Shown: positions 16,940 through 25,198, counted from the stretch's first letter. The stretch: DNA of 64,000 bases from Streptomyces sp. NRRL F-5630 (GCF_000719475.1 NZ_JOGO01000003.1:62001-126000); one strand, 5' to 3'. The notes: generated by a model not told the origin, from the sequence alone. A program made the numbers and translations.

Positions 16940-17347
16940 ATGGCCGTCAACCTGGTGAACCCGAGCGGATTGCCCGTGATCGACGTCTACCGGCAGGTGT
17001 CGATCGCCACGGGGTCGAAGCTGGTCTTCATCGCCGGTCAGGTCGCCTGGGATGCCGAGGGGACCACGGTCGGCGAAGGCGACCTCGCCGCCCAGGTCGA
17101 GCAGTGCTACCTCAACATCGGCACCGCTCTGGCCGAGGCCGGCGGCTCCTTCGACGACGTGGCGAAACTGACCTTCTACGTCGTCGACTGGACCCCCGAC
17201 AAAATGCCCCAGCTCCTGGAGGGCATCTCCCGGGGAACCGCGAAGCTGGGCACCACCGCGGCCCCACCGGCCTCGCTGCTGGGTGTCGCGGCCCTGGACA
17301 TCCCCGACCACCTGGTCGAGATCGAAACCACCGCGATTCTCGACTGA
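16940..17347 (+). CDS. RidA family protein (enamine/imine deaminase type)
   Basis: A 135-residue protein covering one RidA domain: LVFIAGQVAWDAEGTTVGEG, VEQCYLNIGTALAEAGGSFD, KLTFYVVDW and LLGVAALDIPDHLVEIETTA. RidA proteins hydrolyse reactive enamines/imines to protect pyridoxal enzymes. The conserved catalytic arginine region near the C-terminus (usually R-x-A-x-x-V) is replaced here by TTAAPPASLLGVAAL, so it may belong to a RidA subfamily without deaminase activity. AAGGAGA precedes the ATG. Confidence 0.9.
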   Translation: MAVNLVNPSGLPVIDVYRQVSIATGSKLVFIAGQVAWDAEGTTVGEGDLAAQVEQCYLNIGTALAEAGGSFDDVAKLTFYVVDWTPDKMPQLLEGISRGTAKLGTTAAPPASLLGVAALDIPDHLVEIETTAILD

Positions 17348-17392
17348 ACAGCCGCCTTCGCCCACGGAGCACGGAAGTGCCCCCCACTGTGT

Positions 17393-17576
17393 TCAGTGGG
17401 CGACCAGCCGCCACGGGGCGTCGTCGTGCCCGGGTCGCACGACGAGGTCGACGACCGCGCGCTGGACCTCATGGCGGGTGAGCGGGCTCGGCCGTTCCGG
17501 GGCGGGCTGCCGGGCGCGCGCGTCGGCACGGACGGTAGCGAGGAAGCGGCGCGCACGGTGCGGGGGCGCCCGGCAC
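17393..17576 (-). pseudogene. Possible remnant of a small unidentified gene
   Basis: A minus-strand frame reads RRFLATVRADARARQPAPER, then LTRHEVQRAVVDLVVRPGHD and DAPWRLVAH before a stop at 17393. The composition looks like real protein sequence rather than a shadow, but there is no clear start or ribosome site and I cannot name the family. It may be the tail of a gene lost when the neighbouring block was inserted. Confidence 0.3.
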
Positions 17577-17646
17577 ATGACCGAGGTCCCGGACGCGGTC
17601 GGCGAACAAGCCCGGGACCTGCTGGTCACCGTCCAGACGGAAGCAA

Positions 17647-17684
17647 GTGAGGCCGCCACCCCCGAGAGGGGGTGGCGGCCTCAC
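17647..17684. terminator. 17-bp perfect hairpin, probable bidirectional terminator
   Basis: Arms GTGAGGCCGCCACCCCC and GGGGGTGGCGGCCTCAC enclose a GAGA loop. TTTCG follows on the plus strand. It lies between the RidA-like gene (plus) and the XRE gene (minus) and could end both transcripts. A sister hairpin is at 21591-21628. Confidence 0.75.
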
Positions 17685-17688
17685 TTTC

Positions 17689-17741
17689 GCTGACGGGTGT
17701 GGGTCATGGCGCGTTTGCTGACGGGTGTGGGGCATGGCGCG
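17689..17741. repeat. Two tandem copies of a 28-bp unit
   Basis: GCTGACGGGTGTGGGTCATG continues with GCGCG then TTT, and the unit is repeated with one change (GGGGCATG for GGGTCATG). It lies inside the left flanking repeat and is not present in the right copy. Confidence 0.75.
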
Positions 17742-17960
17742 CCGTGGTGCAGGACGGGAGCGGAGAGCGAGCAGTACCAGCGAGCGCTGACGGGCGGCTT
17801 TTCAGCGGGTCAGCCCGTGCGTCCGAGGTGTCCGCCCACCCGCGTGCTCTTTGTCTGGTGGACAGGCGGTGCGTAAAGGGTGCCCCAGCGGGCTGGGAGC
17901 GACTCGGTGGGCTTGCCCCGTGCTGCGGTTCAGTGGCGTTGGCCGATCGCCTTGGTCGCA

Positions 17961-18842
17961 CTATCGGTGCGGGTCTCCGGGTTGTGTCGGCTGATCGGCT
18001 GTGCGCTGGGCGCGGTCTTGGCGCCGGGTTGCGTGGAGGGAGCCGAGCAGGTGGAGGGAGTGGGCGCTGGGGCTGCCCGGTTCGGCGTGGTAGATGACGA
18101 GCTGCTGGCCGGGTGCCTCGCGTACGTCGAACGCCTGGTAGGTGAGCGTGAGCGGGCCGACGTCCGGGTGGTGGATGTGTTTGGCCTCCTGCGTCTTGCC
18201 TCGCACGGTGTGGGAGTGCCACAGGCGCGCGAAGTCCGCGCTGTGCTCGGTGAGGGTGCCGACGAGTTCGCGCAGCCGGGGGTTGTCCGGTTCGAAGCCG
18301 GTCGCCTCGCGGAGGTTGGCGACGGTGGCTTGTGCCGTCCGGTTCCAGTCCGTGTAGAAGGTGGGGCCGGCCGGGTCGAGGAAGGTCATGCGGGCGAGGT
18401 TGTCCGCCGGGGTGAACGCCGAGTAGAGGGCTTGGGCCAGCGTGTTGGCCGCGAGGAGGTCGAGGGTCCTGTTCATGACGAACGCCGGGGTGTCGGAGTA
18501 GCCGTCCATCAGCTGTCGCAGGGCGGGGCTGACGCGCTCGGTCCGGCGAGGCGACAGCCGGTCGGCGGGGGCGGCTCCGGCCAGCCGGTACAGGTGCGCC
18601 CTGGCGTCCTCGTCGAGGTGCAGCGCATGACTGAGAGCGTCGATCACCTGGGGTGAGGGGTTGCGTTCGCGGCCCTGTTCCAGGCGGGTGTAGTAGTCGG
18701 CGTTCACTCCGGCCAGGACGGCGACCTCCTCGCGGCGCAGCCCGGCGACTCTGCGGGTCCCGTGGCTCGGCATCCCGACGTGGTGCGGGCGCAGGGCGGC
18801 GCGGCGTGCGCGCAGGAAGTCCCCCAGGCGGTTTTCGTCCAT
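17961..18842 (-). CDS. XRE family regulator with MmyB-like ligand-binding domain
   Basis: A 293-residue protein. The N-terminal helix-turn-helix (RRVAGLRREEVAVLAGVNAD then YYTRLEQGRERNPS) is typical of the MmyB-type XRE family. The C-terminal domain (AFVMNRTLDLLAANTLAQAL; FYTDWNRTAQATVANLREAT; LWHSHTVRGKTQEAKHIHHP; LGSLHATRR) is the PAS-like MmyB ligand-binding domain, proposed to bind fatty-acid-like ligands. Such regulators commonly stand divergent from short-chain dehydrogenases, as here, where an Atu4866-domain gene and SDR genes follow on the plus strand. Confidence 0.93.
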   Translation of the reverse strand: MDENRLGDFLRARRAALRPHHVGMPSHGTRRVAGLRREEVAVLAGVNADYYTRLEQGRERNPSPQVIDALSHALHLDEDARAHLYRLAGAAPADRLSPRRTERVSPALRQLMDGYSDTPAFVMNRTLDLLAANTLAQALYSAFTPADNLARMTFLDPAGPTFYTDWNRTAQATVANLREATGFEPDNPRLRELVGTLTEHSADFARLWHSHTVRGKTQEAKHIHHPDVGPLTLTYQAFDVREAPGQQLVIYHAEPGSPSAHSLHLLGSLHATRRQDRAQRTADQPTQPGDPHR

Positions 18843-18981
18843 GCCTTCAGGCTAGGAGACGCGCCGCCGGGCTGCCTGGGTGTGGCGCACCCAGGCAGCA
18901 AGCGTCCTGGTCGGACATGGCTGACCAGCGCAGACTCGGTGGAGCGGGAAGGACCGCACCGTTCGAGGAGAGGAGACCGCC

Positions 18982-19245
18982 ATGGCCGAGATCGAGGACG
19001 GCCACGTGGACGTGGTCGGTATGTGGGTGACCGAGGACGGGCACATCCGGCAGGAGCTGCTGCCGGACGGCCGTTACGACGAGGCGCGCGGCGAGCGGGC
19101 CAGTGCGTACACCGGCCGTTACACAGTCACCGGGAGTCACCTGGACTACGTCGACGACACCGGGTTCACCGCCACCGGGGACATCCGCGACGGAGTGCTC
19201 TACCACGAACACCTCGTGCTGTACCGGGAGTCGAGCCCGTCGTAG
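18982..19245 (+). CDS. Atu4866-domain small protein
   Basis: An 87-residue protein resembling the Atu4866 family of small beta-rich proteins (VVGMWVTEDGHIRQELLPDG; ERASAYTGRYTVTGSHLDYV; GVLYHEHLVLYRE). Family members are often found next to oxidoreductases and have no assigned reaction; a ligand-binding role has been suggested. AGGAGAG precedes the ATG. It probably leads an operon with the SDR gene 148 bases downstream, controlled by the divergent MmyB-type regulator. Confidence 0.85.
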   Translation: MAEIEDGHVDVVGMWVTEDGHIRQELLPDGRYDEARGERASAYTGRYTVTGSHLDYVDDTGFTATGDIRDGVLYHEHLVLYRESSPS

Positions 19246-19393
19246 GGGCGGCGAGCGGGGCGGGACAACGGGGTCCGGGCGGCAGCTCCTCCGGCCGGGG
19301 AGAGCGCCCCCCCGTGGGAGCGGACCGGCCCGACTGCCGAGGCAGGCAGCAGTCGCTGACAGACGTATCAAACGCAAGGGAAGGACCGTATGC

Positions 19394-20152
19394 ATGACCG
19401 GACGACGTCTTGAGGGCAAGGTGGCCCTGATCACGGGCGCGACCGGGGGGATCGGCGCGGCGACCGCCGAACTCTTCGCCCGGGAGGGCGCCCGGCTGGT
19501 GATCACCGATGTGGCCCGGGAACCCCTCCAGAACCTGGCGCGGCGCATCGAGGCGGGTGGCGCGGAGGTGGCGACCGCCCTCCTCGATGTCTCCTCCGCC
19601 CGGGAATGGGAGGAGGTGACGGCCCTCGTGCGCGATCGTTTCGGCGTGCTGGACGTGCTGGTGAACCTCGCCGGAATCGTGGACTGGCCGGGTATCGAGG
19701 ACACGCGGGAGGAGGTGTGGGACCGCGTGATCGACGTGAATCAGAAAGGCACCTGGCTCGGCATGAAGGCGGCGATGCCGCTGCTGCGAGCGAGCGGCAA
19801 CGCGTCGGTGATCAACACCTCGTCCGTGCTCGGCCTGGTGGGCAGCGGCGCGGCCGCGGCCTACCAGGCGTCGAAGGGGGCTGTGCGCCTGCTGAGCAAG
19901 ACGGCCGCGGTCGAGTACGCGCGGCAGGGCGTACGGGTCAACTCGATACATCCCGGAGTGGTCGCCACACCGATGATCCAGGACCTCCTGGACGAGCAGG
20001 GCGACCAGCAACCGGACATCCAGCGCACCCCCATGCGCCGAGCCGGCCGCGCAGACGAGATCGCCCCCGCGATCCTCTTCCTCGCCTGCGACGACTCCTC
20101 CTTCGTCACCGGCTCGGAACTCGTCGTCGACGGCGGCCTCACCGCGCACTGA
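19394..20152 (+). CDS. Short-chain dehydrogenase/reductase
   Basis: A 252-residue classical SDR. The cofactor motif TGATGGIG is near residues 14-21, NLAG replaces the usual NNAG motif, the catalytic serine lies in INTSSVLGLVG and the Tyr/Lys pair in YQASKGAVRLL; the C-terminus ends in GSELVVDGGLTAH. An aspartate at the end of the second strand (VITDVAREP) suggests preference for NAD. I chose the ATG at 19394, eight bases after GGGAAGGA. The substrate is unknown; it resembles 3-alpha/20-beta-hydroxysteroid dehydrogenase-like SDRs. Confidence 0.92.
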   Translation: MTGRRLEGKVALITGATGGIGAATAELFAREGARLVITDVAREPLQNLARRIEAGGAEVATALLDVSSAREWEEVTALVRDRFGVLDVLVNLAGIVDWPGIEDTREEVWDRVIDVNQKGTWLGMKAAMPLLRASGNASVINTSSVLGLVGSGAAAAYQASKGAVRLLSKTAAVEYARQGVRVNSIHPGVVATPMIQDLLDEQGDQQPDIQRTPMRRAGRADEIAPAILFLACDDSSFVTGSELVVDGGLTAH

Positions 20153-20313
20153 ACAACCCGACCGCCGAGCGTCCACGACGCCACCGGTGCGCATGCGCGG
20201 CAAGCGCGCTCATCTCCCGTGCCGTCCGCCTCGTGCGTGCGTGACCGTTCAGCAGCCCGGACAGCCGGCGCGGGAAACCGCGCGCGACCCGATCCTTACG
20301 AGAGGAACTCATC

Positions 20314-21081
20314 ATGACGCCCACCGCCGCTTCCGCCGAAGCGTCCGAGTTCGCCGGGAAGACCGCCCTGGTCACCGGGGCCGCGCGCGGCGTCGGCAAG
20401 GAGACCGTGGCACTGCTCCACGCCCGCGGCGCCCACGTCGTCGCCGTCGACCTGCGTCCCGACGTCACGACCCTGCGGGACGAATTCCCCGGCGTACTCG
20501 CGATGCGCGGTGACATCACACGGGAGGAGACCGCCGCCGACGCGGTCCGCTCGGCGCTGGACACCTTCGGAGGACTGGACATCCTGGTCAACAACGCCGG
20601 ACGCACCCTGCACAAACCCGTCACCGAGACCACCGCCGAGGACTGGGACACCGTGATGGCCGTCAACGCCCGCGGATCCTTCCTCTGCGCCCGAGAAGCC
20701 TTCCGGGCCATGCGGAGCCGCGGCGGCGGAAGCATCGTCAGCACCGGGTCCTACGCCGGCACGGTCGCCCTGCCCGGAGGCGCCGCCTACAGCGCGTCCA
20801 AAGGCGCCCTGGCCCAGCTGACCAAGGTGCTCGCCGTCGAAGGCGGCCCCTGGGGCATCCGCGCCAACCTCGTCGCCGCGGGCGTCATCGAGACCGACTT
20901 CCTCGACACGATCCGCCCCGACAGCCGCGCCTACCTCGCCTCGTTCGGCGACGCCCAGCCCCTGGGCCGCGTCGCACAGCCCGAAGAGATCGCCGAGGTT
21001 CTCTGCTTCCTCGCCTCACCACGCTCCAGCTTCATCACCGGAGCCGTGGTACCCGCAGACGGCGGCTTCACCGCCGTCTGA
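20314..21081 (+). CDS. Short-chain dehydrogenase/reductase
   Basis: A 255-residue classical SDR with TGAARGVG for cofactor binding, NNAGR, the catalytic serine in SIVSTGSYAG, the Tyr/Lys pair in YSASKGALAQL and a C-terminus GAVVPADGGFTAV. VAVDLRP at the second strand again suggests NAD. GAGAGGAA precedes the ATG. It follows the first SDR by 161 bases and probably belongs to the same transcript. The two enzymes differ clearly in sequence, so they are not a recent duplication. Confidence 0.92.
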   Translation: MTPTAASAEASEFAGKTALVTGAARGVGKETVALLHARGAHVVAVDLRPDVTTLRDEFPGVLAMRGDITREETAADAVRSALDTFGGLDILVNNAGRTLHKPVTETTAEDWDTVMAVNARGSFLCAREAFRAMRSRGGGSIVSTGSYAGTVALPGGAAYSASKGALAQLTKVLAVEGGPWGIRANLVAAGVIETDFLDTIRPDSRAYLASFGDAQPLGRVAQPEEIAEVLCFLASPRSSFITGAVVPADGGFTAV

Positions 21082-21589
21082 CGCGACGGGGCCGATCAGC
21101 CGTTGCCCGGACACACCACCCTGCCTGCCGGACGACGGGTTGCCGGAAGGTCTCGGCGTGCTCCTTTTACGGGTCGGTCAGAGCGCCGTCCTTGCCGCAG
21201 CAGAGCACGGTGTTCGCGCTGTTTCCAGTTCTCCACGCCCTGAAGCCCGCCCTGTATCTCGTGCCGCAGGCAACGCCGAAGAGGCGCTCGCCCGTGCCCG
21301 TGCCGCCTACGAGGGAATGGCTGCCGCGCTCGATGAGGCCCAAGAGCCGAGGCTGATGCGCCCGTGGGGTGGAAGCGGCCCCGAACTCCGAAGTCGAAGG
21401 TGGCCAAGAAGGAGGAACCGCGCGGGCAGCGGCGGCGGCTCCAGGGAGCCGTCAAGCACCGCCTCGCCGCCGTGACCGTGTTCTCTGTGCCTTCTCGGGG
21501 CTGACGAGGCAGCCCGGCGCCATCGGCGAGAGGTGTCGGCGTACGGAGTTCTCTCCCGGACTATCTAGTCGCTGGGGTGACGAGGAACT
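21082..21589. other. Gene-free stretch with degenerate coding-like sequence
   Basis: About 500 bases between the second SDR and the right flanking repeat. Protein-like fragments occur in different plus-strand frames, such as EEALARARAAYEGMAAALDE (around 21280-21340) and KVAKKEEPRGQRRRLQGAVK (around 21400-21460), which suggests a frameshifted remnant. A TTA codon and other unusual codons near 21170 and the CTATCTAG near 21560 set it apart from native sequence. I cannot name the source gene. Confidence 0.4.
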
Positions 21590-21781
21590 GAGTGAGGCCG
21601 CCATCCAGGAAGGGATGGCGGCCTCACTGTTGCTGACGAAGCGTCAGGCGGAACCGGGCGCGGTGCGCACGTGGTGCACGACAGGGGGACGAGCGAGAGG
21701 GAACAACGAGCACTGACGGTCAGCTTTTCAGCAGGTCAGCCCGTGCGTCCGAGGTGTCCGCCCACGCCCCGCGTGCTCTTT
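21590..21781. repeat. Right copy of the flanking direct repeat, next to glnA
   Basis: Direct-orientation match to 17646-17852. The copy ends inside the TAA stop codon of glnA (21780-21782). Since it has the natural glnA 3' flank, it is likely the original and the left copy the derived one. Confidence 0.75.
21591..21628. terminator. 16-bp hairpin downstream of glnA
   Basis: Arms AGTGAGGCCGCCATCC and GGATGGCGGCCTCACT pair perfectly around a six-base loop, about 150 bases past the glnA stop codon. It is the counterpart of the hairpin at 17647-17684. Confidence 0.7.
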
Positions 21782-23189
21782 AGATGTCGAAGTACAGCTC
21801 GAACTCGTGGGGGTGCGGGCGGAGCTGGATCGGGGCGATCTCGGCGGTGCGCTTGTAGTCGATCCAGGTCTCGATGAGGTCGGAGGTGAAGACGCCACCG
21901 GCCTGGAGGTACTCGTTGTCCGCTTCGAGGGCGTCGAGGACGGCCGGGAGGGAGGTCGGGACCTGGGGGACGCCCGCGTGCTCCTCGGGGGCGAGCTCGT
22001 AGAGGTCCTTGTCGATCGGCTCGGCCGGCTCGATCTTGTTCTTGATGCCGTCGAGGCCCGCGAGGAGGAGCGCCGAGAAGGCGAGGTACGGGTTCGAGGA
22101 CGGGTCCGGCGCGCGGAACTCGACGCGCTTCGCCTTCGGGTTCGAGCCCGTGATCGGGATGCGCATCGCGGCGGAGCGGTTGCGCTGCGAGTAGACCAGG
22201 TTGACCGGGGCCTCGAAGCCGGGGACCAGGCGGTGGTACGAGTTCACCGTCGGGTTCGTGAAGGCGAGCAGCGAGGGCGCGTGCTTGAGGATGCCGCCGA
22301 TGTAGTAGCGGGCGATGTCCGAGAGGCCCGCGTAGCCCTGCTCGTCGTAGAAGAGCGGCTGGCCGCCGGTCCACAGCGACTGGTGCACGTGCATGCCCGA
22401 GCCGTTGTCGCCGAAGATCGGCTTCGGCATGAAGGTCGCGGTCTTGTTGTTGCGCCAGGCGACGTTCTTCACGATGTACTTGAAGAGCATCAGGTCGTCG
22501 GCCGCGGCGAGCAGCGTGTTGAACTTGTAGTTGATCTCGGCCTGTCCGGCCGTGCCCACCTCGTGGTGCTGGCGCTCGACCTCGAGGCCGGCGCGGTCCA
22601 GCTCCAGGGAGATCTCGGCGCGCAGGTCGGCGAAGTGGTCGACCGGCGGGGCCGGGAAGTAACCGCCCTTGTAGCGGACCTTGTAGCCGCGGTTGTTCAC
22701 CTCGGAGCCGGTGTTCCAGGCGCCGGCCTCGGAGTCGATCTCGTAGACCGAGCGGTTCGCCGAGGTCTCGAAGCGGACGCTGTCGAAGACGTAGAACTCG
22801 GCCTCGGGACCGAAGAACGCGGTGTCGGCGATGCCGGTCGAGGCGAGGTACGCCTCGGCCTTCTTCGCCACGTTGCGCGGGTCACGGCTGTACTGCTCGC
22901 CCGTGATCGGGTCGTGGATGAAGAAGTTGATGTTGAGCGTCTTGTCGCGGCGGAAGGGGTCCACGCGCGCGGTCGACAGGTCGGCGCGCAGCGCCATGTC
23001 CGACTCGTGGATCGCCTGGAAGCCGCGGATCGACGAGCCGTCGAAGGCGAGCTCATCGGCCGGGTCGAACGCCTTCGCCGGCACCGTGAAGTGCTGCATC
23101 ACGCCCGGCAGGTCGCAGAAGCGGACGTCGACGAATTCCACGCCCTCGTCGGCGATGAACTTCTTGGCGTCATCGGCGTTCTGGAACAT
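21780..23189 (-). CDS. glnA: Type I glutamine synthetase
   Basis: The 469-residue GSI catalyses ATP-dependent amidation of glutamate to glutamine and forms a dodecamer. All family signatures are present: [40 protein letters not shown], the ATP-site segment [18 protein letters not shown], the NRSAAMRIP arginine motif, and the adenylylation site [13 protein letters not shown], which puts the target tyrosine at residue 397, the canonical position. It is therefore of the GlnE-regulated subtype, and glnE lies at the left edge of the window. GGAGGAGGAG precedes the ATG, and a full GlnR operator lies 100-137 bases upstream of the start. Confidence 0.98.
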   Translation of the reverse strand: MFQNADDAKKFIADEGVEFVDVRFCDLPGVMQHFTVPAKAFDPADELAFDGSSIRGFQAIHESDMALRADLSTARVDPFRRDKTLNINFFIHDPITGEQYSRDPRNVAKKAEAYLASTGIADTAFFGPEAEFYVFDSVRFETSANRSVYEIDSEAGAWNTGSEVNNRGYKVRYKGGYFPAPPVDHFADLRAEISLELDRAGLEVERQHHEVGTAGQAEINYKFNTLLAAADDLMLFKYIVKNVAWRNNKTATFMPKPIFGDNGSGMHVHQSLWTGGQPLFYDEQGYAGLSDIARYYIGGILKHAPSLLAFTNPTVNSYHRLVPGFEAPVNLVYSQRNRSAAMRIPITGSNPKAKRVEFRAPDPSSNPYLAFSALLLAGLDGIKNKIEPAEPIDKDLYELAPEEHAGVPQVPTSLPAVLDALEADNEYLQAGGVFTSDLIETWIDYKRTAEIAPIQLRPHPHEFELYFDI

Positions 23190-23288
23190 CCAACTCCTCC
23201 TCCTCCCACCCGGGGAGGGGCGGGGGTTTCAGCTCGTGCCCGCAGTCAGTGCGGTGACCCACGGTGGAGCCGACCATAGAAAGACGGG

Positions 23289-23326
23289 ATTTCTCAAGCG
23301 TGACCCATTTGTTTCACCGAAGTTAA
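23289..23326 (-). promoter_or_regulatory. GlnR operator of glnA
   Basis: On the glnA strand the sequence is TTAAC-N6-GAAAC-N6-GTCAC-N6-GAAAT, the a1-b1-a2-b2 arrangement of actinomycete GlnR boxes (gTnAC-N6-GaAAC repeated). Spacing is exact in all four half-sites. GlnR activates glnA under nitrogen limitation in Streptomyces, so this gene is predicted to be a direct target. Confidence 0.88.
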
Positions 23327-23454
23327 CCACCTCGGGGCTCCTGAGCGGCCGGGCCACGGCGCGCGTCTACCCGCGTCCGCCGCCCCCACGCGCCCGTACG
23401 CGCCGGGCGGGGGCTGCCAGGGGGCGCGGGGGCCGGGCGCAGTACCGTGGAGCG

Positions 23455-23922
23455 GTGGACAACAGGGATGCAATGGGATCGTGGCTCTCGGGCCCGCGTG
23501 CCGCCGCCGAGGAGATGGGTGTCGACTTCGGGTACCGGGGCGAGCGCCTCGGGCTCCCGCAGGAAGGTCCCGGCTCCCTCGCCCCTCTCGGCCGCCGCTT
23601 CGGCGCCCTCTTCGTGGACTGGGCCCTGTGCATGCTCATCGCATACGGTCTCCTCGCGCGCGGTGACCAGCAGGCGGCGGGGAACTGGGCCCTGGCGATC
23701 TTCTTCGTCCTGAGCGTGCTCACCCTCGGCACGGTGGGCGGCACCCCCGGCAAGGCCCTCTTCCGCCTCCGCGTCATCGCCGAGGACGGCGGCAGGCTCG
23801 GCATCGTCCGCGTCCTGATCCGCAGCGTGCTCCTCTGCCTCGCCATCCCGGCCCTCATCTGGGACCGCGACTCCCGCGGCCTCCACGACCGCCTGGCCCG
23901 CGCGGTGCAGATCCGGGTCTGA
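23455..23922 (+). CDS. RDD family membrane protein
   Basis: A 155-residue protein with the RDD pattern: an Arg-containing first helix after LAPLGRRFGALFVDWALCML, a second helix LAIFFVLSVLTLGTVGGTPG, the segment GKALFRLRVIAEDGG, and a last helix LIRSVLLCLAIPALIWDRDS ending with RGLHDRLARAVQIRV. The function of RDD proteins is uncertain; some are linked to ion transport. I chose the GTG at 23455. A TACCGT -10-like hexamer seven bases upstream (23443-23448) suggests a leaderless transcript. Confidence 0.9.
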   Translation: MDNRDAMGSWLSGPRAAAEEMGVDFGYRGERLGLPQEGPGSLAPLGRRFGALFVDWALCMLIAYGLLARGDQQAAGNWALAIFFVLSVLTLGTVGGTPGKALFRLRVIAEDGGRLGIVRVLIRSVLLCLAIPALIWDRDSRGLHDRLARAVQIRV

Positions 23923-23979
23923 GGCCGCCTCTCCGCGAGCCGTACGTCTTGGCGCACTCCCTCACTCCCGGCACCTGCG

Positions 23980-24055
23980 GACGGGCGTCCGGATGCCCTG
24001 TGGCACGGGCCCCATGGGGAGCGGCATGTTCGGCATGGTGTCGCCGTTCGCCCGC
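23980..24055 (-). repeat. Decayed duplicate of the 3' end of the DUF4191 gene
   Basis: Read on the minus strand this segment encodes MPNMPLPMGPVPQGIRTPV, nearly the same as the real DUF4191 C-terminus MKNMPLPKGPMPKGMRMPR at 24183-24260. The copy lies just beyond the real gene with a hairpin terminator between them and is not attached to any gene body. Confidence 0.75.
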
Positions 24056-24116
24056 CGCCCCCTCGACGAGGACGGCGCTCCTCCCCGGCAAGCGCACGAT
24101 CCCGGCCCCTCGCACG

Positions 24117-24154
24117 CCGAAGGGGCGGGCCCCTTGGCGGGCCCGCCCCTTCGG
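24117..24154. terminator. 16-bp hairpin terminator
   Basis: Arms CCGAAGGGGCGGGCCC and GGGCCCGCCCCTTCGG flank a six-base loop. It is placed to end the DUF4191 transcript on the minus strand and the RDD transcript on the plus strand. Confidence 0.8.
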
Positions 24155-24179
24155 CGGTTGTGGTGACGGGTGGGAGGAA

Positions 24180-24875
24180 TCAGCGGCGCGGGCCCCGGGG
24201 CATCCGCATCCCCTTCGGCATGGGCCCCTTCGGGAGCGGCATGTTCTTCATCATGTCGCCCATCGCGCGCAACCGGTCCGTGGTCTCGGTGACCTGGGGC
24301 CCGGTGAGGACGCGCGGGTACTTCAGAAGGGTCGTACGGACCTTCTTCAGCGGGACCTGGCCCTCGCCGTTGCCCACGATCATGTCGTGCACCGGCACGT
24401 CGGAGACGACGCGCGCCATCTTGCGCTTCTCCGCCGCGAGCAGGCTCTTGACCCGGTTCGGGTTGCCCTCGGCGATCAGCACGATGCCGGGCTTGCCGAC
24501 CGCGCGGTGCACGACGTCCTGGCTGCGGTTCATCGCGACCGCCGTCGTCGTCGTCCACCCGCGCTTCATCTGGTCGAGCACCGCCGCCGCCGCGCCCGGC
24601 TGCCCCTCCATCTGCGAGAACGCCGCACGCTCGGCGCGCCGCCCGAAGATGATCGCCATCGCGAGAACGCCGACGAGGAAGCCGAAAATACCCAGGTAGA
24701 CCGGGTGGCCGATCAGGAAGCCGATCGCGAGGAGCACGCCGAAGACGACGATCCCCACGGCACCGATCACCAGGCCGATTTTCGGATCGACCCGTCGGGT
24801 CATCTTGTAAGTGAGAGCGATCTGTTTCAGTCGCCCCTGATTCGCAGAGCTCTCTGCGGTGTCCTTCCTCGCCAT
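24180..24875 (-). CDS. DUF4191 membrane protein
   Basis: A 231-residue protein found next to lipA throughout Streptomyces. Two adjacent membrane helices (IGLVIGAVGIVVFGVLLAIG and PVYLGIFGFLVGVLAMAIIF) are followed by a soluble domain with GRRAERAAFSQMEGQPGAAA and VGKPGIVLIAEGNPNRVKSL, and a Met/Pro/Arg-rich C-terminus. Its function is not known. The conserved linkage to lipA and lipB is the only clue and may reflect membrane fatty-acid or lipoate supply. Its 3' end is duplicated in decayed form 130 bases further on. Confidence 0.9.
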   Translation of the reverse strand: MARKDTAESSANQGRLKQIALTYKMTRRVDPKIGLVIGAVGIVVFGVLLAIGFLIGHPVYLGIFGFLVGVLAMAIIFGRRAERAAFSQMEGQPGAAAAVLDQMKRGWTTTTAVAMNRSQDVVHRAVGKPGIVLIAEGNPNRVKSLLAAEKRKMARVVSDVPVHDMIVGNGEGQVPLKKVRTTLLKYPRVLTGPQVTETTDRLRAMGDMMKNMPLPKGPMPKGMRMPRGPRR

Positions 24876-24904
24876 GCTGTGGAGTTTACGTGGCGCGCCC
24901 CGCG

Positions 24905-25198
24905 CTAGGACGTGCGGGCGGGCAGCGCGCTCAGGACGGCCTCCGCCTCGGCCCGTTCCCTGGCTCGCGCGCGGTCGGCGATCACGGCCGTGCGCGCGTT
25001 GCGCGCGGAGCGGCTGAGCAGGGCGGAGTCCACGGCGCGGACGGCCGAGGAGAGCGGGGCGAGGAGGGTGGTACGGGCCTTCGGCAGGTGGTGGACGCTC
25101 GGCACGGTGGGGCTCCCCGGGGCTGACGACGGTGACGCGCTGCTCGTACGGGCGAGAACGTCACGCGAACCCCCGCGGCGCCTCGCTCCCAGCGTCAC
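24905..25198 (-). CDS. Small hypothetical protein between lipA and the DUF4191 gene
   Basis: A 97-residue frame from a GTG at 25198. The C-terminal two thirds (HHLPKARTTLLAPLSSAVRA; LLSRSARNARTAVIADRARA; RERAEAEAVLSALPARTS) would form amphipathic helices rich in Arg and Ala; the first 35 residues are low complexity. Streptomyces genomes commonly have a small gene at this point between lipA and DUF4191, which supports it, but I know no function. The start is uncertain. Confidence 0.55.
   Translation of the reverse strand: MTLGARRRGGSRDVLARTSSASPSSAPGSPTVPSVHHLPKARTTLLAPLSSAVRAVDSALLSRSARNARTAVIADRARARERAEAEAVLSALPARTS

Larger units (their letters stand above)
17646..17852. repeat. Left copy of the direct repeat that flanks the XRE/SDR block
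   Basis: This segment matches 21590-21781, next to glnA, in the same orientation. Both copies have a GTGAGGCCGCCA hairpin at the left, a diverged middle, and a right end containing a 32-base identical stretch (17808-17839 and 21734-21765) followed by CCGCGTGCTCTTT. Similarity stops at 17852, exactly where the other copy enters the glnA stop codon. The two copies bracket the MmyB-type regulator, the Atu4866-domain protein and both SDR genes. Confidence 0.75.
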
